Source of the DNA: Mariniflexile litorale
Lineage (GTDB): Bacteria; Bacteroidota; Bacteroidia; Flavobacteriales; Flavobacteriaceae
Assembly (NCBI RefSeq): GCF_031128465.2
Contig: NZ_CP155618.1
Span: forward strand, 3,152,501 to 3,216,500
Reading direction: 5' to 3'
DNA length: 64,000 bases
The notes beneath the pieces are model-generated. The model was not told where the DNA came from and made no database searches. It worked only from the letters and a program-made list of their open reading frames with translations. A program made the translations under genes and the position numbers. Numbering within the stretch: the stretch's first letter is position 1; each line of letters opens with the position of its first letter. Below are positions 14,097 through 23,544 of this stretch, in pieces.

Positions 14097-16520
14097 ATGA
14101 AAAAACAACTAACCATTCTTTTTTTTCTAATCTTAAGTACTTTTATGTTTTCACAAGGCGGAACGGTTAAAGGCATTATAAAAGATTACAACAATATCCC
14201 CTTATTCGGAGTTAATGTTAGTGTTAAAAACACTACAAAAGGTACACAAACGAATGAAACAGGGCTATTCGAAATTTCAAATATTGATAATGGAAATTAT
14301 GTACTTGCCATTTCTTATTTAGGATTTAAATCTAAAGAAGTAACTTTGAAATTAAACTCTAATGAAACTATTGATTTTGGAATTATTACGCTATTTGAAG
14401 GAGATGAAATTTTAGATGAAATAGTTGTAAACGGAAACAGAACCAATAAGTTTTCAAGAAAGGAAACAGCTTATGTGTCTAAATTATCCTTAAAAGATAT
14501 AGAAAATACACAGGTGTATAGTACCATTACAAACGAGTTACTCCAATCTCAACTCGTTACAAATTTTGATGATGCTCTAAAAAATGCTGTTGGAGTTGAG
14601 AATTTATGGACTTCTACAGGTCGTGGTGGTGATGGCGCAGGTTATTATTCATTGCGTGGTTTTTCGGTACAGCCAGAATTGGTAAATGGTTTACCGGGTT
14701 TAACAAACGGCACTATTAATCCCGCTAATATTGAGCGCATTGAGGTAGTAAAAGGACCTTCTGCGACTTTGTTTGGTAACTCGGTAACGTCTTATGGCGG
14801 ATTAATAAATGTGGTTACTAAAAAACCTTATGTGGGTAATGGGGGAGAGCTCTCGTTTACTTCGGGTACTTATGGCTTAAATCAAGTTACAGGCGATTTT
14901 AATACCGCTTTAGATAAAGAAAATAATATTTATTTCAGATTAAATACATCGTATGCTACCGAGCAAAGTTTTCAAGATGCAGGCTTTAGAAAATCATTTT
15001 TTGTAGCTCCCTCACTTTCGTATAAAGTAAGTAACAAATTGTCATTTTCATTTTATGGTGAAATTACGCAGGCAGAACAAACCAACCCAACGTTTTTATT
15101 CTTAAACAGAAATGCACCTTCTGTAGCTACCAACCTTGAAGAGTTGAATTACAACAATAAATTATCTTTTACAAGTAACGATTTATCACTTGAAAACCCA
15201 ACTCAGAATTATAGAATTCAAATGGATTATAAATTGTCTGATACTTGGCAATCACAAACGTTACTTTCAAAAAGTTCTACATCTACTAAAGGTTATTATA
15301 CTTATTTATACGATTATGGTCTTTTAGGAGGTAATACATTTTCACGTTTTCTAAACAAGCAAAATGCAAATACATTAACCACAGATATTCAGCAAAACTT
15401 TATTGGCGATTTTAAAATTAGTTCCTTAAGAAATAGAGTTGTAATAGGTTTAGATTATTTTAATGCTACGGCAACGGATAACGGAACCGGATATGCTTTT
15501 TATGGTAACGTGACGCCTCAAGGAGGAACAAGTGGAGACAACCCGTTTACACCTGAAGTTGAAACAGATAGTTACCCATTATCTACCGCAGGAGTTGATT
15601 CTGTTTTAGAATCGCAAGCTGTAGGTAATTCAAAATCTAAATATCATATTTATAGTGTTTATGCATCCAACGTTTTAAATTTTACTCAAAGTTTTTCTGC
15701 TATGGTAGGGCTGCGTTTGGACAGATTTGATAATGAAGGTAGTTTAGAAAATCCAAATGATGATTACGATCAGACTACATTTTCTCCAAAATTCGGATTA
15801 TTATTTCAGCCTATTTTAAATAAATTATCTCTGTTTGCTAATTATCAAAATGGCTTCAAGAATGTAGCTCCAACTTTAGTAGGCGATCCAGAGGCTGGTC
15901 TACAAACACTAAAAACGTTTGATCCAGAACAAGCAAATCAGTTAGAGTTTGGTTTAAAAACTAACCTTTTTAAAGGCAGATTAAACACAACTGTAAGTTA
16001 TTACGATATTAAAGTAACAGATAGAGTAATTACAGACCCAGATTCACCATTCAATAAAATTCAAGGAGGTGAAGTGGTAAGTAGAGGTTTTGAATTCGAA
16101 GTTAACGCAAACCCTGTAAATGGTTTAAATATTAGAGGTGGATTTAGTAACAACTATAGTGAAACTACAAAATCTGATAACAAAAATATTTTAAAAAGAA
16201 GACCTTTAGAAGCAGGTCCAAGAAATCTATATAATTTCTGGGCAAATTATGAGTTTCAAGAAAGTAAATTAGAAGGGTTTGGTTTAGGTTTCGGTTTTAA
16301 CGGTTCAAGCGATCGTTTTGCTATAAATTATCTGTCAACAGGAGAATTTATTTTACCCAGCTATACCATTGCAAATGCCTCAGTTTTTTATTCCGCCGAC
16401 AAATATACTATTAGTCTGAAACTAAATAACGCGCTCAATAAAGAGTATTATAAAGGTTGGTCTACCATCAACCCGCAAAATCCGAGAACTTTATTGGCAA
16501 ATGTTACCTATAAATTTTGA
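14097..16520 (+). CDS. TonB-dependent siderophore-type outer-membrane receptor
   Basis: An 807-residue receptor that would import a ferric siderophore using TonB energy. Signal peptide MKKQLTILFFLILSTFMFSQ. Residues about 22-100 form a carboxypeptidase-D regulatory-like domain (GTVKGIIKDYNNIPLFGVNV, YLGFKSKEV). The plug spans about 145-245 (LLQSQLVTNFDDALKNAVG, YSLRGFSVQPEL, IERIEVVKGPSATLFG, GGLINVVTKKP), with the usual ferric-receptor wording. The rest is the beta barrel, ending in a typical aromatic strand (LANVTYKF). The PepSY gene follows after a hairpin. Regulation by iron is suggested by the palindrome touching its promoter. The specific siderophore is unknown. Confidence 0.93.
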   Translation: MKKQLTILFFLILSTFMFSQGGTVKGIIKDYNNIPLFGVNVSVKNTTKGTQTNETGLFEISNIDNGNYVLAISYLGFKSKEVTLKLNSNETIDFGIITLFEGDEILDEIVVNGNRTNKFSRKETAYVSKLSLKDIENTQVYSTITNELLQSQLVTNFDDALKNAVGVENLWTSTGRGGDGAGYYSLRGFSVQPELVNGLPGLTNGTINPANIERIEVVKGPSATLFGNSVTSYGGLINVVTKKPYVGNGGELSFTSGTYGLNQVTGDFNTALDKENNIYFRLNTSYATEQSFQDAGFRKSFFVAPSLSYKVSNKLSFSFYGEITQAEQTNPTFLFLNRNAPSVATNLEELNYNNKLSFTSNDLSLENPTQNYRIQMDYKLSDTWQSQTLLSKSSTSTKGYYTYLYDYGLLGGNTFSRFLNKQNANTLTTDIQQNFIGDFKISSLRNRVVIGLDYFNATATDNGTGYAFYGNVTPQGGTSGDNPFTPEVETDSYPLSTAGVDSVLESQAVGNSKSKYHIYSVYASNVLNFTQSFSAMVGLRLDRFDNEGSLENPNDDYDQTTFSPKFGLLFQPILNKLSLFANYQNGFKNVAPTLVGDPEAGLQTLKTFDPEQANQLEFGLKTNLFKGRLNTTVSYYDIKVTDRVITDPDSPFNKIQGGEVVSRGFEFEVNANPVNGLNIRGGFSNNYSETTKSDNKNILKRRPLEAGPRNLYNFWANYEFQESKLEGFGLGFGFNGSSDRFAINYLSTGEFILPSYTIANASVFYSADKYTISLKLNNALNKEYYKGWSTINPQNPRTLLANVTYKF

Positions 16521-16542
16521 TAGTTTAAACTAAAATACATTA

Positions 16543-16574
16543 AAAAGGGCATTTTTTTTAAATTTGCCCTTTTC
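16543..16574 (+). terminator. Hairpin between receptor and PepSY genes
   Basis: AAAAGGGCA (16543-16551) pairs with 16565-16573; the loop itself is T-rich and TTTT ends the right arm. It could act as a partial terminator that lowers expression of the downstream gene. It ends 10 nt before the next start codon. Confidence 0.6.
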
Positions 16575-16583
16575 CAATTAATT

Positions 16584-17717
16584 ATGACATACAAAAAAAG
16601 CATTCTTTGGCTTCATAAAATTTTAGGATTAGTAACTGGTCTTGTTGTATTTGTTGTGGCAATTACAGGTTGTTGTTGGGCTTTTAAAGATGAAATTGAG
16701 AGTTTATATGTTGACGACTATACGGTTGAAGCACAACATACAGCAATTTTAACACCTACAGAAGTTAAAACGATTGCTAGCTCCGTTTTTCCAAACAATA
16801 CTATTCATGGAAGTCTTTTTAGTAATGATAATAAAGCTATTCAAGTTATTTTTTATGATCCAAAACCTGAGTTTTATCAAAGTGTATTTTTGAATCCGTA
16901 CACAGGAGATATCATGCATATTGAAGATCATTTTTCTGGGTTTTTTGCCTTTATTTTAAAAGGACACATGCGATTGTGGTTTCCAAAGGAAATTGGCGAA
17001 CAAATAGTGGGAGCGTCTATTTTAATATTTATATTAATCCTCATTTCAGGATTTATTTTATGGATTCCTAAAAAGCGTAAAAACCTAAAACAACGTTTAA
17101 AGTTTTTGTGGAAACCTACCACAAGATGGAAACGTAAAAATTTCGATTTGCATGCTATTATAGGATTTTATATTTGTTCGCTGGCGTTGGTACTAGCGTT
17201 TACGGGCTCAATAATGTCCTATAATTGGCTCAAATATGTTGTTTATAAATCTACAGGGGGTAATAAAGTAGCACAATTTATTATTCCTGAAAATATCAGT
17301 AAAAATTTTGCTGTAAATAGTGAAACATTACCAATTGATTATTTAATTGTAAAGTTACAAAATGAAGAACCAGAAGCTGAAAGTTTTGAGGTGCACTATC
17401 CATCATCAGATTCATCAAGTATTTATGTAGAAGTTTCAAATAGTAAAGGATTATATTACGATTCGGATTTTAGGTTTTTTGATCAAAATACACTTGAAGA
17501 AATTGAAACACCAGGGGTTTATGGTAAATATAAAAATGCAGAAGTTGCAGAAAAAATATTGAGAATGAATTACGACATACACATTGGGGCTATAGGAGGT
17601 TTAGCAGGTAAAATTATTGCCTTTCTTATAAGTTTACTCACTGCAACCTTACCAATATCAGGTATTCTTTTGTGGTATGGGAGAAAATATAAAAAGGAAA
17701 AACCAACATCAGAATAA
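16584..17717 (+). CDS. PepSY-associated transmembrane protein (PiuB-like)
   Basis: A 377-residue inner-membrane protein with four helices at about 15-35, 138-160, 188-210 and 345-365, the architecture of PepSY_TM/PiuB proteins. Conserved pieces are LHKILGLVTGLVVFVVAITG, FDLHAIIGFYICSLALVLAFTGS and LPISGILLWYGRKYK. Conserved His residues in the helices suggest haem binding; relatives are thought to reduce ferric siderophores or iron after uptake. Placement just after a siderophore receptor supports this. Its expression is probably linked to the receptor but moderated by the hairpin before it. Confidence 0.88.
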   Translation: MTYKKSILWLHKILGLVTGLVVFVVAITGCCWAFKDEIESLYVDDYTVEAQHTAILTPTEVKTIASSVFPNNTIHGSLFSNDNKAIQVIFYDPKPEFYQSVFLNPYTGDIMHIEDHFSGFFAFILKGHMRLWFPKEIGEQIVGASILIFILILISGFILWIPKKRKNLKQRLKFLWKPTTRWKRKNFDLHAIIGFYICSLALVLAFTGSIMSYNWLKYVVYKSTGGNKVAQFIIPENISKNFAVNSETLPIDYLIVKLQNEEPEAESFEVHYPSSDSSSIYVEVSNSKGLYYDSDFRFFDQNTLEEIETPGVYGKYKNAEVAEKILRMNYDIHIGAIGGLAGKIIAFLISLLTATLPISGILLWYGRKYKKEKPTSE

Positions 17718-17745
17718 AGGTATATAATTCATAACAACAAGTATT

Positions 17746-17793
17746 AAAAGGGTTTCTTGAATCTAAATTTATAGAATTCAATAACCCTTTTTT
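17746..17793. terminator. Terminator between PepSY gene and mdaB
   Basis: Outer stem AAAAGGGTT (17746-17754) with 17783-17791 and inner stem TTGAAT (17757-17762) with 17776-17781. A T run follows on the plus strand and A-rich sequence precedes, so it can serve both convergent genes. Confidence 0.8.
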
Positions 17794-17846
17794 AATTTTT
17801 AAGTTGATTCATAATACTTGTACTGTATTTACTCTCGTTGAAAGAT

Positions 17847-18443
17847 TTAAGAATTGTGTATCTGCTTATTTAAAAACATATCATATTCTTTAAGCTCTAA
17901 AGAAACATCAGCATTTTTCTCCATATCATGAAAATGATGTGTTGCTAATAACTTCATCCCAATAAAAGCATTCATTTTATGAAACCCAAACATCACGCCT
18001 TTGTCTACGCTTGTTTGCTCAAAAAATTCATTTTCCATAGTAAATGCTGTTTTTGGTGCGTTCCAGGTAGTGGTTAGAATGTATTTTTTTCCTTTCATTA
18101 ATCCGCCTGTTCCATAATTTATTGCTGGGTTTTTTCTGCTTCTGCCGTCACTTGCATAAATGCCGTTTTGATGCCCTTCGGTAAAAACAGTATCTATATA
18201 TTCCTTAAAACCAAAAGGCAATTGAAACCACCAAATAGGAGTGTGGTAAATCACTAAATCTGCCCACTTAAATTTTTCAACTTCTTCTTTCGGATCATAT
18301 GCATTTCCAATTTGCGTAAATTGAACCTCATAGCCTTCTAAATCTTTAAAGTAAGTAATTGATTTGTTAAAAATTGTTTTGTTAAATAAACCTCCCGAGT
18401 GCGCAAATGGATGAGCTCCATTAATTATAAAAATATTTTTCAT
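17847..18443 (-). CDS. mdaB: NAD(P)H-dependent quinone reductase, MdaB-type flavodoxin fold
   Basis: A 198-residue flavoprotein resembling E. coli MdaB over its whole length. Matches include KNIFIINGAHPFAHSGG at the N-terminus, WADLVIYHTPIWWFQLPF, YIDTVFTEGHQNGIYASDGR and YGTGGLMKGKKYILTTTWNAP. It catalyses two-electron reduction of quinones, protecting against quinone and oxidative stress. I chose the ATG at 18443 because MKNIFIINGA is the canonical start; the upstream eight residues are not conserved. A LysR gene is divergent 93 nt away and is the likely regulator. Confidence 0.88.
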   Translation of the reverse strand: MKNIFIINGAHPFAHSGGLFNKTIFNKSITYFKDLEGYEVQFTQIGNAYDPKEEVEKFKWADLVIYHTPIWWFQLPFGFKEYIDTVFTEGHQNGIYASDGRSRKNPAINYGTGGLMKGKKYILTTTWNAPKTAFTMENEFFEQTSVDKGVMFGFHKMNAFIGMKLLATHHFHDMEKNADVSLELKEYDMFLNKQIHNS

Positions 18444-18480
18444 TATTTGATGTCTTATTTTTAGCAAATATAATGCGCTC

Positions 18481-18503
18481 TATATTATTATAAAAATAAT
18501 ATA
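18481..18503. promoter_or_regulatory. Inverted repeat in the mdaB-lysR intergenic region
   Basis: TATATTAT (18481-18488) and its exact complement (18496-18503) are separated by 7 nt, in the form of a LysR-type T-N11-A box. A candidate -7 element TACCTTTG lies at 18509-18516 for the regulator, and TATATTTG on the minus strand (18465-18472) for mdaB, so the repeat lies between the two promoters. Confidence 0.5.
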
Positions 18504-18536
18504 AATCATACCTTTGTATTATAATATTAATAGTTT

Positions 18537-19454
18537 ATGGTGAATTTAGAATGGTATAGAACTTTTAAAGAAATTTATGAAAATGGAACGCTCACTAAAG
18601 CTTCTATTGCCTTATACGCATCGCAGCCAGGTGTGAGTGTGCATTTAAATGCTTTAGAGTCCTATGTTGGTAAGAAATTATTTGAACGGACTTCTAGAAA
18701 AATGATTCCAACAGAGGAAGGGAAGTTTTTATACGAGTATATTATTGATGCTATTAATAAATTGGAAGTAGCAGAACAACATTTTAAAAAAACAGCCCAA
18801 GAAAGAAAACCTTCATTACATGTTGGTATGTGTTCTGAAATATTTCAATTAATTATAGAACCTGAAATCCCAAAATTGAATTTTGATTTGGTAGCTAAGT
18901 TTGGAGCTCATACCGAATTAATAAGGGATTTAAATAATGGCATAATAGATTTGGTCATCACCCCAAGAAAACAAAATGATATAAAATCGATAGTTGACTA
19001 CACTGCTTTTTCAAAAGAGAGAATTGTTTTGATTGCAGGAATTAAAACGGATACAACTCAAATAAATAAGCTTATAAATGGAAATAATTTGAAAGAGCTT
19101 GAAAGCGAATTACAATTAAATACATGGTATAGCGCTTCTAATGAAATGGAACATTTTAGACGCTTTTGGCATGAAAATTTCAAAAAGCATCCAGCTTTTA
19201 AACCAAACTATATATTACCCAATATAAGTTCAATCATTAGATGTTTAAGTAATGATAAAGGATTGGCCTTAGTTCCTGATTTTTTATGTCATGATGCTAT
19301 TGCTAAAAACGAAATCAAGTTACTTTGGAATGGAAAATTTAAAACCGAAAATACGTTATATTTTGCATCAAGAACAGATTTAAAATACAAAAAGGAATTG
19401 GATGTGTTACAAAATATATTTAAAACAAAAATGACAAATTTAAGCAGTGTTTAG
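18537..19454 (+). CDS. LysR-family transcriptional regulator
   Basis: A 305-residue LysR-type regulator. The N-terminal winged helix-turn-helix is at about residues 1-60 (FKEIYENGTLTKASIALYAS, then QPGVSVHLNALE, KKLFERTSRKMIPTEEG). A linker helix and a periplasmic-binding-protein-like effector domain follow (about 90-300). It is transcribed away from mdaB, the standard arrangement for a LysR gene controlling its neighbour, so a quinone or redox-active effector is a reasonable guess. The inducer cannot be read from the sequence. Confidence 0.9.
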   Translation: MVNLEWYRTFKEIYENGTLTKASIALYASQPGVSVHLNALESYVGKKLFERTSRKMIPTEEGKFLYEYIIDAINKLEVAEQHFKKTAQERKPSLHVGMCSEIFQLIIEPEIPKLNFDLVAKFGAHTELIRDLNNGIIDLVITPRKQNDIKSIVDYTAFSKERIVLIAGIKTDTTQINKLINGNNLKELESELQLNTWYSASNEMEHFRRFWHENFKKHPAFKPNYILPNISSIIRCLSNDKGLALVPDFLCHDAIAKNEIKLLWNGKFKTENTLYFASRTDLKYKKELDVLQNIFKTKMTNLSSV

Positions 19455-19530
19455 TTTATTGATTAATGAGTACGAGCCACGTGATTAATCTCATAGAAAA
19501 ATTATAAGTTAATTACTAAAAAATTAGAAA

Positions 19531-20193
19531 TTAAACTAAAATTTTCCCATCAACCATCACCAATTTTCTATCAGCTAAATTGGCAAGTTCTTCATTGTGG
19601 GTTACAATCACGAAAGTTTGTCCAAATTCATCACGTAATTTAAAAAACAGGCTGTGTAAATTTTCGGCAGCTTCACTGTCTAAATTTCCAGAAGGTTCAT
19701 CGGCAAAAATTAGATCAGGATTATTTATAAGAGCTCTGGCAACAGCAACACGTTGTTGTTCTCCCCCAGAAAGTTCGTTTGGTTTGTGGTGGTACCGGTG
19801 CGATAATCCTAAAAAATCTAATAATTCTTTAGCACGCTTTTCAGCATCTGCTTTTTTAGTGCCTTTTATAAAGGCAGGCAAGCAAACGTTTTCTAAAGCG
19901 GTGAATTCGGGTAGTAACTGGTGAAATTGAAAAATAAATCCAATATGTTCATTCCTGAATTTAGCTAAGGCTCTATCGTTTAGTCCGTTAATATTTATAC
20001 TATTAATAGTAAGTTGGTACGGCGCTTTAGAAGACGCTCGATCTAAAGTACCCAAAATCTGTAATAGCGTTGTTTTACCTGCACCCGAAGCCCCAACAAT
20101 AGAAACGACTTCACCTTTTTGTACATGAATATCAACTCCTTTAAGTACTTCTAAATCCTTATAAAATTTATGTATATTTTTTGCTTGAATCAT
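19531..20193 (-). CDS. lolD: ABC transporter ATPase, LolD-like
   Basis: A 220-residue ATPase of the MacB/LolD group. Walker A is [10 protein letters not shown] (about 33-42), the Q-loop is [18 protein letters not shown], the signature is [15 protein letters not shown] and Walker B is [13 protein letters not shown], followed by the H-loop VTHNEEL. The [16 protein letters not shown] wording is typical of LolD, which powers release of lipoproteins from the inner membrane with LolC/E. No permease gene is adjacent, which is common for lolD in this family. The call to LolD rather than another MacB-type ATPase is probable, not certain. Confidence 0.82.
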   Translation of the reverse strand: MIQAKNIHKFYKDLEVLKGVDIHVQKGEVVSIVGASGAGKTTLLQILGTLDRASSKAPYQLTINSININGLNDRALAKFRNEHIGFIFQFHQLLPEFTALENVCLPAFIKGTKKADAEKRAKELLDFLGLSHRYHHKPNELSGGEQQRVAVARALINNPDLIFADEPSGNLDSEAAENLHSLFFKLRDEFGQTFVIVTHNEELANLADRKLVMVDGKILV

Positions 20194-20277
20194 AAATGTA
20201 AAATAATAGCGTGAAAATACTACTTTAAGATGTTCTGTACAATTAAGAATTGTTTTTATTGATATGTCCTATTTAAA

Positions 20278-20308
20278 CTTTATCTTTAAGTATTAGAAAA
20301 AGATAAAG
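20278..20308 (+). promoter_or_regulatory. Hairpin and candidate promoter abutting the folE start
   Basis: CTTTATCTTT (20278-20287) and its exact complement (20299-20308) form a 10-bp inverted repeat ending one base before the ATG at 20310. The left arm contains TATCTTTA (20281-20288), a seven-of-eight -7 match 19 nt after TTG (20259-20261). The repeat could be an operator over the promoter, or, if the transcript starts upstream, a hairpin masking ribosome access. Confidence 0.4.
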
Positions 20309-20309
20309 A

Positions 20310-20897
20310 ATGCCATATAAAAAGTTTGAAGAATACAACATGCGGGTTACTGATGATGTAAAAGATAGATATAAAAATATTATTGAAGATTTAGGGGAAA
20401 ATACTAATCGTGATGGTTTGTTAAAAACTCCAGAACGTGCAGCAAAAGCGATGCAGTTTTTAACGCAAGGATATCATCAAGATCCTGTTGAAATTCTTAA
20501 AAGTGCCATGTTTAAAGAAAGTTACAACGAAATGGTTATCGTAAAAGACATAGAGTTGTATTCCCTGTGTGAACATCACATTTTACCATTTTTTGGGAAA
20601 GCACATATTGCTTATATACCAAATGGACATATTGTCGGTTTAAGCAAGTTACCCAGAATTGTTGATGTGTTTGCCAGACGTTTACAAGTACAAGAGCGCT
20701 TAACTCAACAGATTTTAGATTGTATAAACGATACTTTAAAACCTCAAGGCGTTGCAGTAGTAATTGAAGCGTCGCATATGTGTATGATGATGCGTGGCGT
20801 GCAAAAACAAAATTCGGTAACTACCACATCTGGATTTCGAGGGCAGTTTGAAAAAAATGAAACCAGAAACGAATTTCTAAAATTAATAGGAAAGTAA
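20310..20897 (+). CDS. folE: GTP cyclohydrolase I
   Basis: FolE converts GTP to dihydroneopterin triphosphate, the first step to folate and pterins. The 195-residue product carries the type I signature: [20 protein letters not shown] (zinc Cys and catalytic His), [20 protein letters not shown] and [11 protein letters not shown] (second zinc Cys). The C-terminus TTSGFRGQF is standard. The ATG at 20310 is used; an internal Met at residue 11 is also possible, as the conserved part begins after residue 20. Monocistronic between lolD (divergent) and a small membrane-protein gene. Confidence 0.95.
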   Translation: MPYKKFEEYNMRVTDDVKDRYKNIIEDLGENTNRDGLLKTPERAAKAMQFLTQGYHQDPVEILKSAMFKESYNEMVIVKDIELYSLCEHHILPFFGKAHIAYIPNGHIVGLSKLPRIVDVFARRLQVQERLTQQILDCINDTLKPQGVAVVIEASHMCMMMRGVQKQNSVTTTSGFRGQFEKNETRNEFLKLIGK

Positions 20898-20948
20898 TTT
20901 TGGTATATTTATTGTAATGTATTCAATAACAATACAATATTATTATAA

Positions 20949-21224
20949 ATGAATTTAGAAAATTTAAGTAAGTACAAGAAACTAGGGCTAAGTATTATAT
21001 TCGATATTATTGGTTTTATAACCTTTATCGATATTATTTGGGCACCACTTTCTGGGTATTTAATGACTAAGATGTATAAAGGGACCAAAGGTAAAGTAGC
21101 TGGGGTTATTTCCTTTTTAGAAGAGATTATTCCAGGATTAGATATCATTCCTACCTTTACCATTATGTGGTTTATAACGTATGTTTTTAGTAATGAAGAA
21201 AGCGTTATTGAAATTAAACAATAA
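20949..21224 (+). CDS. Small membrane protein of unknown function
   Basis: A 91-residue protein with two hydrophobic segments (about 12-34, GLSIIFDIIGFITFIDIIW, and 66-80, PTFTIMWFITYVF) and a conserved-looking WAPLSGYLMTKMYKGTKGK loop. I have seen similar unassigned proteins in Bacteroidota, but I cannot name a family. It follows folE by 51 nt on the same strand and ends at a very strong bidirectional terminator, so it is likely co-transcribed with folE. Confidence 0.7.
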   Translation: MNLENLSKYKKLGLSIIFDIIGFITFIDIIWAPLSGYLMTKMYKGTKGKVAGVISFLEEIIPGLDIIPTFTIMWFITYVFSNEESVIEIKQ

Positions 21225-21256
21225 AAAAATCCCTTTCAAATTTGAAAGGGATTTTT
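21225..21256. terminator. Perfect 32-bp palindromic bidirectional terminator
   Basis: AAAAATCCCTTTCAAA (21225-21240) is immediately followed by its exact complement. A T run follows on both strands. It begins at the base after the stop of the small membrane protein and separates it from the convergent metal-receptor gene. Confidence 0.92.
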
Positions 21257-21262
21257 GTTTTT

Positions 21263-23479
21263 TTACAAATTATAAGTTAATCCAATATTAATATTCGTTC
21301 CCATATTGAAAATGTTATCAGGTTTTAAACGCGATAGATGATTGATATAGGTCTTGTTAGTCAAGTTAGTACCCGACAAGGTAACAGTGGCTTCATTTTT
21401 AAACAAAGGAAAGCTACCACCAACTCCAGCACTTAATAAACTATATCCTACCGTGTTTGTTTCAAAAGCACTGATATTATTTTGGTTAAACGTAGTTGTT
21501 AATTTTACAAACGAATAGCCTTTTTTTAACCAAGGTTTTTCAAATTCAATTCTTAAAATATTAGTCAATGAATTTGCAGGAATTAAAGGTAAATAACTAT
21601 CATTTGTTTGTTTTCCAGTAACGGTTTCAAAACTTGACTCAATATGTAACCAATCTAAAGGATGTGGGTGTATGTGCAACCCGATTTCACCACCATATAA
21701 ATTGGCATCATTTTGAAGATAAGTATAAACAGGATCTTCATCAATGATTTCTCCGTTAGGCGATAAAAAAATGTAATTATTTATTTTGTTATAAAATCCA
21801 TTTATAAAAAACTCAACATGTTCGTTTTTAAATTCTAAAGCAATATCGGTTTGAAAATTTTGCTCACTTTTTAAGTTAGAATTCCCTATTTCGTATCGAT
21901 TGGTTCCTTCGTGTGAACCATCAGAAGTTAGTTCAGATAAATTTGGAGCTCTAAAGCCTGTTGCTAAATTTACTCTGGCAGTAACCTTTTTAAAAAGATT
22001 GGTTTTAATACCAAAAGCACCATTAAAACTATTAAAATCTTTTTGTAAACCTGAATCAACACGGATATTTCGGTTATCAAATCGGGCGCCCAATTGTACA
22101 TCATATTTTTCAAAATGAATGTGAGAAGTGGCTAAAACACCAACATCGTTTGTAGTGGCATTAGGTATTAATTGTTCTTCACCATAATTGGTGTTTACTT
22201 GATGCATTCCTTGTACACCAACAATAGTTTCAAACTTTCCTAATTTTGGTAAGTTGTATTTTACATCATAATTAGCTGTTTTTAACTTCATGTGTAGAGC
22301 TGCTTCTAAAATTTCTTCTTCATGATCTTCTTCATGTTCATCCTCGTCTTCTTCATGATGGTGTTCTTCAAATTCTTTTCTGTCATTATAGATATAACCT
22401 AAATTAATATCTAAGCGCGAATTATTTAAGAATACAGTCGATTTTGAACTTAACACATGGTTAGTAATATTCTGATAAGGAAGTAAAGGGGTTTTTAAAG
22501 TAGATTGTTCACCAATACTTTCTGGAATTCCTAGTTTTGCATTGTTTAAATTATAACGAAACTCTGTTTTAAAACTATTGTTTTGGTAGCCCGTGCCTGC
22601 CTTAAAGTCTTGTTCTTTAAAGCGTGTATTCGTAACTCGGTACGTGTTTGTTTTATAATCGGCATGTTCGGTTAAACTTCCTCTGAATAAGAATTTAAAA
22701 TGGTCGTCAGATGATTTATAACCCACATTGGTATTAAAACCTTGAGTATTGCTAAAATAATTACCATTAAAATCGGCATGCGATGTATTGCTTTCAGCAA
22801 ACTTCTCGGGGTTTAAATAGAGTACGCCCCCAAGTGCATCGCTACCATAGAGTAGGGAAGCGGGGCCTTTTATCACTTCAACACTTTCAATACCCGAATC
22901 GCTAAGGCCTAAACCATGTTCGTCTCCAAATTGCTGATTTTCCATTCGAACACCCTGAGCATAAACCAAAACGCGGTTAGAGCTCAAGCCTCGAATTACG
23001 GGTTTTCCAATACCTAAACCTGTCGTAATACTTTCAACCCCAGCTATATTCGTAATGCCGTCGGACAAACTTACAGCACCGCTAGTTTTTAAATTTTTTA
23101 CAGTTTCATGTTCTACTTTCATAACGTTTTCACTTTGAAGTTTATGAAAGGGGGTAGATACTATAATAGCTTCCATTTCAATGGCAGAGGGGGTTAAACT
23201 TATTTCTATATCTGTGGTATTAGGAATGGTTACACTTATAGATTTTGTTTCGTAACCTAAGATAGAAACAAGTATTTTATGTTTGCCTGAAGGTAGATTT
23301 TCTAATGAAAAATAACCGTTCTCATTGGTAGATGTACCTTTTTCAATCTCTGAGAAATAAACGTTAGCATAAACTAAACCTTGTTTTGTATTGACATCAA
23401 TAACGGTTCCTTTTATTGAATTTTGGGCGTATAGATTTGTAATTGCTAGAAATAGCAAGGCATTCAAAAAAAATTTCAT
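21263..23479 (-). CDS. TonB-dependent receptor with His/acid-rich loop, probable zinc receptor
   Basis: A 738-residue outer-membrane receptor. Signal peptide MKFFLNALLFLAITNLYA; carboxypeptidase-D regulatory-like domain at about 20-100; plug at about 115-225 (LSDGITNIAGVESITTGLG, VIRGLSSNRVLVYAQGVRM, VEVIKGPASLLYGSDALGGV); then barrel. Around residues 370-395 an extracellular loop is packed with His, Glu and Asp (EEHHHEEDEDEHEEDHEE), and DEHGLG in the plug adds further ligands. Such loops are a hallmark of ZnuD-like zinc receptors. Two His-rich/membrane genes lie just upstream, and two palindromes sit in its promoter region. Zinc is the best guess; copper or other metals are possible. Confidence 0.9.
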   Translation of the reverse strand: MKFFLNALLFLAITNLYAQNSIKGTVIDVNTKQGLVYANVYFSEIEKGTSTNENGYFSLENLPSGKHKILVSILGYETKSISVTIPNTTDIEISLTPSAIEMEAIIVSTPFHKLQSENVMKVEHETVKNLKTSGAVSLSDGITNIAGVESITTGLGIGKPVIRGLSSNRVLVYAQGVRMENQQFGDEHGLGLSDSGIESVEVIKGPASLLYGSDALGGVLYLNPEKFAESNTSHADFNGNYFSNTQGFNTNVGYKSSDDHFKFLFRGSLTEHADYKTNTYRVTNTRFKEQDFKAGTGYQNNSFKTEFRYNLNNAKLGIPESIGEQSTLKTPLLPYQNITNHVLSSKSTVFLNNSRLDINLGYIYNDRKEFEEHHHEEDEDEHEEDHEEEILEAALHMKLKTANYDVKYNLPKLGKFETIVGVQGMHQVNTNYGEEQLIPNATTNDVGVLATSHIHFEKYDVQLGARFDNRNIRVDSGLQKDFNSFNGAFGIKTNLFKKVTARVNLATGFRAPNLSELTSDGSHEGTNRYEIGNSNLKSEQNFQTDIALEFKNEHVEFFINGFYNKINNYIFLSPNGEIIDEDPVYTYLQNDANLYGGEIGLHIHPHPLDWLHIESSFETVTGKQTNDSYLPLIPANSLTNILRIEFEKPWLKKGYSFVKLTTTFNQNNISAFETNTVGYSLLSAGVGGSFPLFKNEATVTLSGTNLTNKTYINHLSRLKPDNIFNMGTNINIGLTYNL

Positions 23480-23501
23480 ATATATAAATATGTTTTTTTC
23501 A

Positions 23502-23519
23502 TTTCCGTGAACACGGAAA
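23502..23519. promoter_or_regulatory. GC-rich palindrome upstream of the metal receptor
   Basis: TTTCCGTG, AA, CACGGAAA: 8-bp perfect arms, in an otherwise AT-rich gap, centred 31 bp before the receptor ATG (23479, minus strand). No T run follows on the receptor strand, so it does not look like a terminator. Candidate binding site for a metal-responsive regulator. Confidence 0.5.
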
Positions 23520-23544
23520 CATGTTAATTTAATAATGGTTTAAT

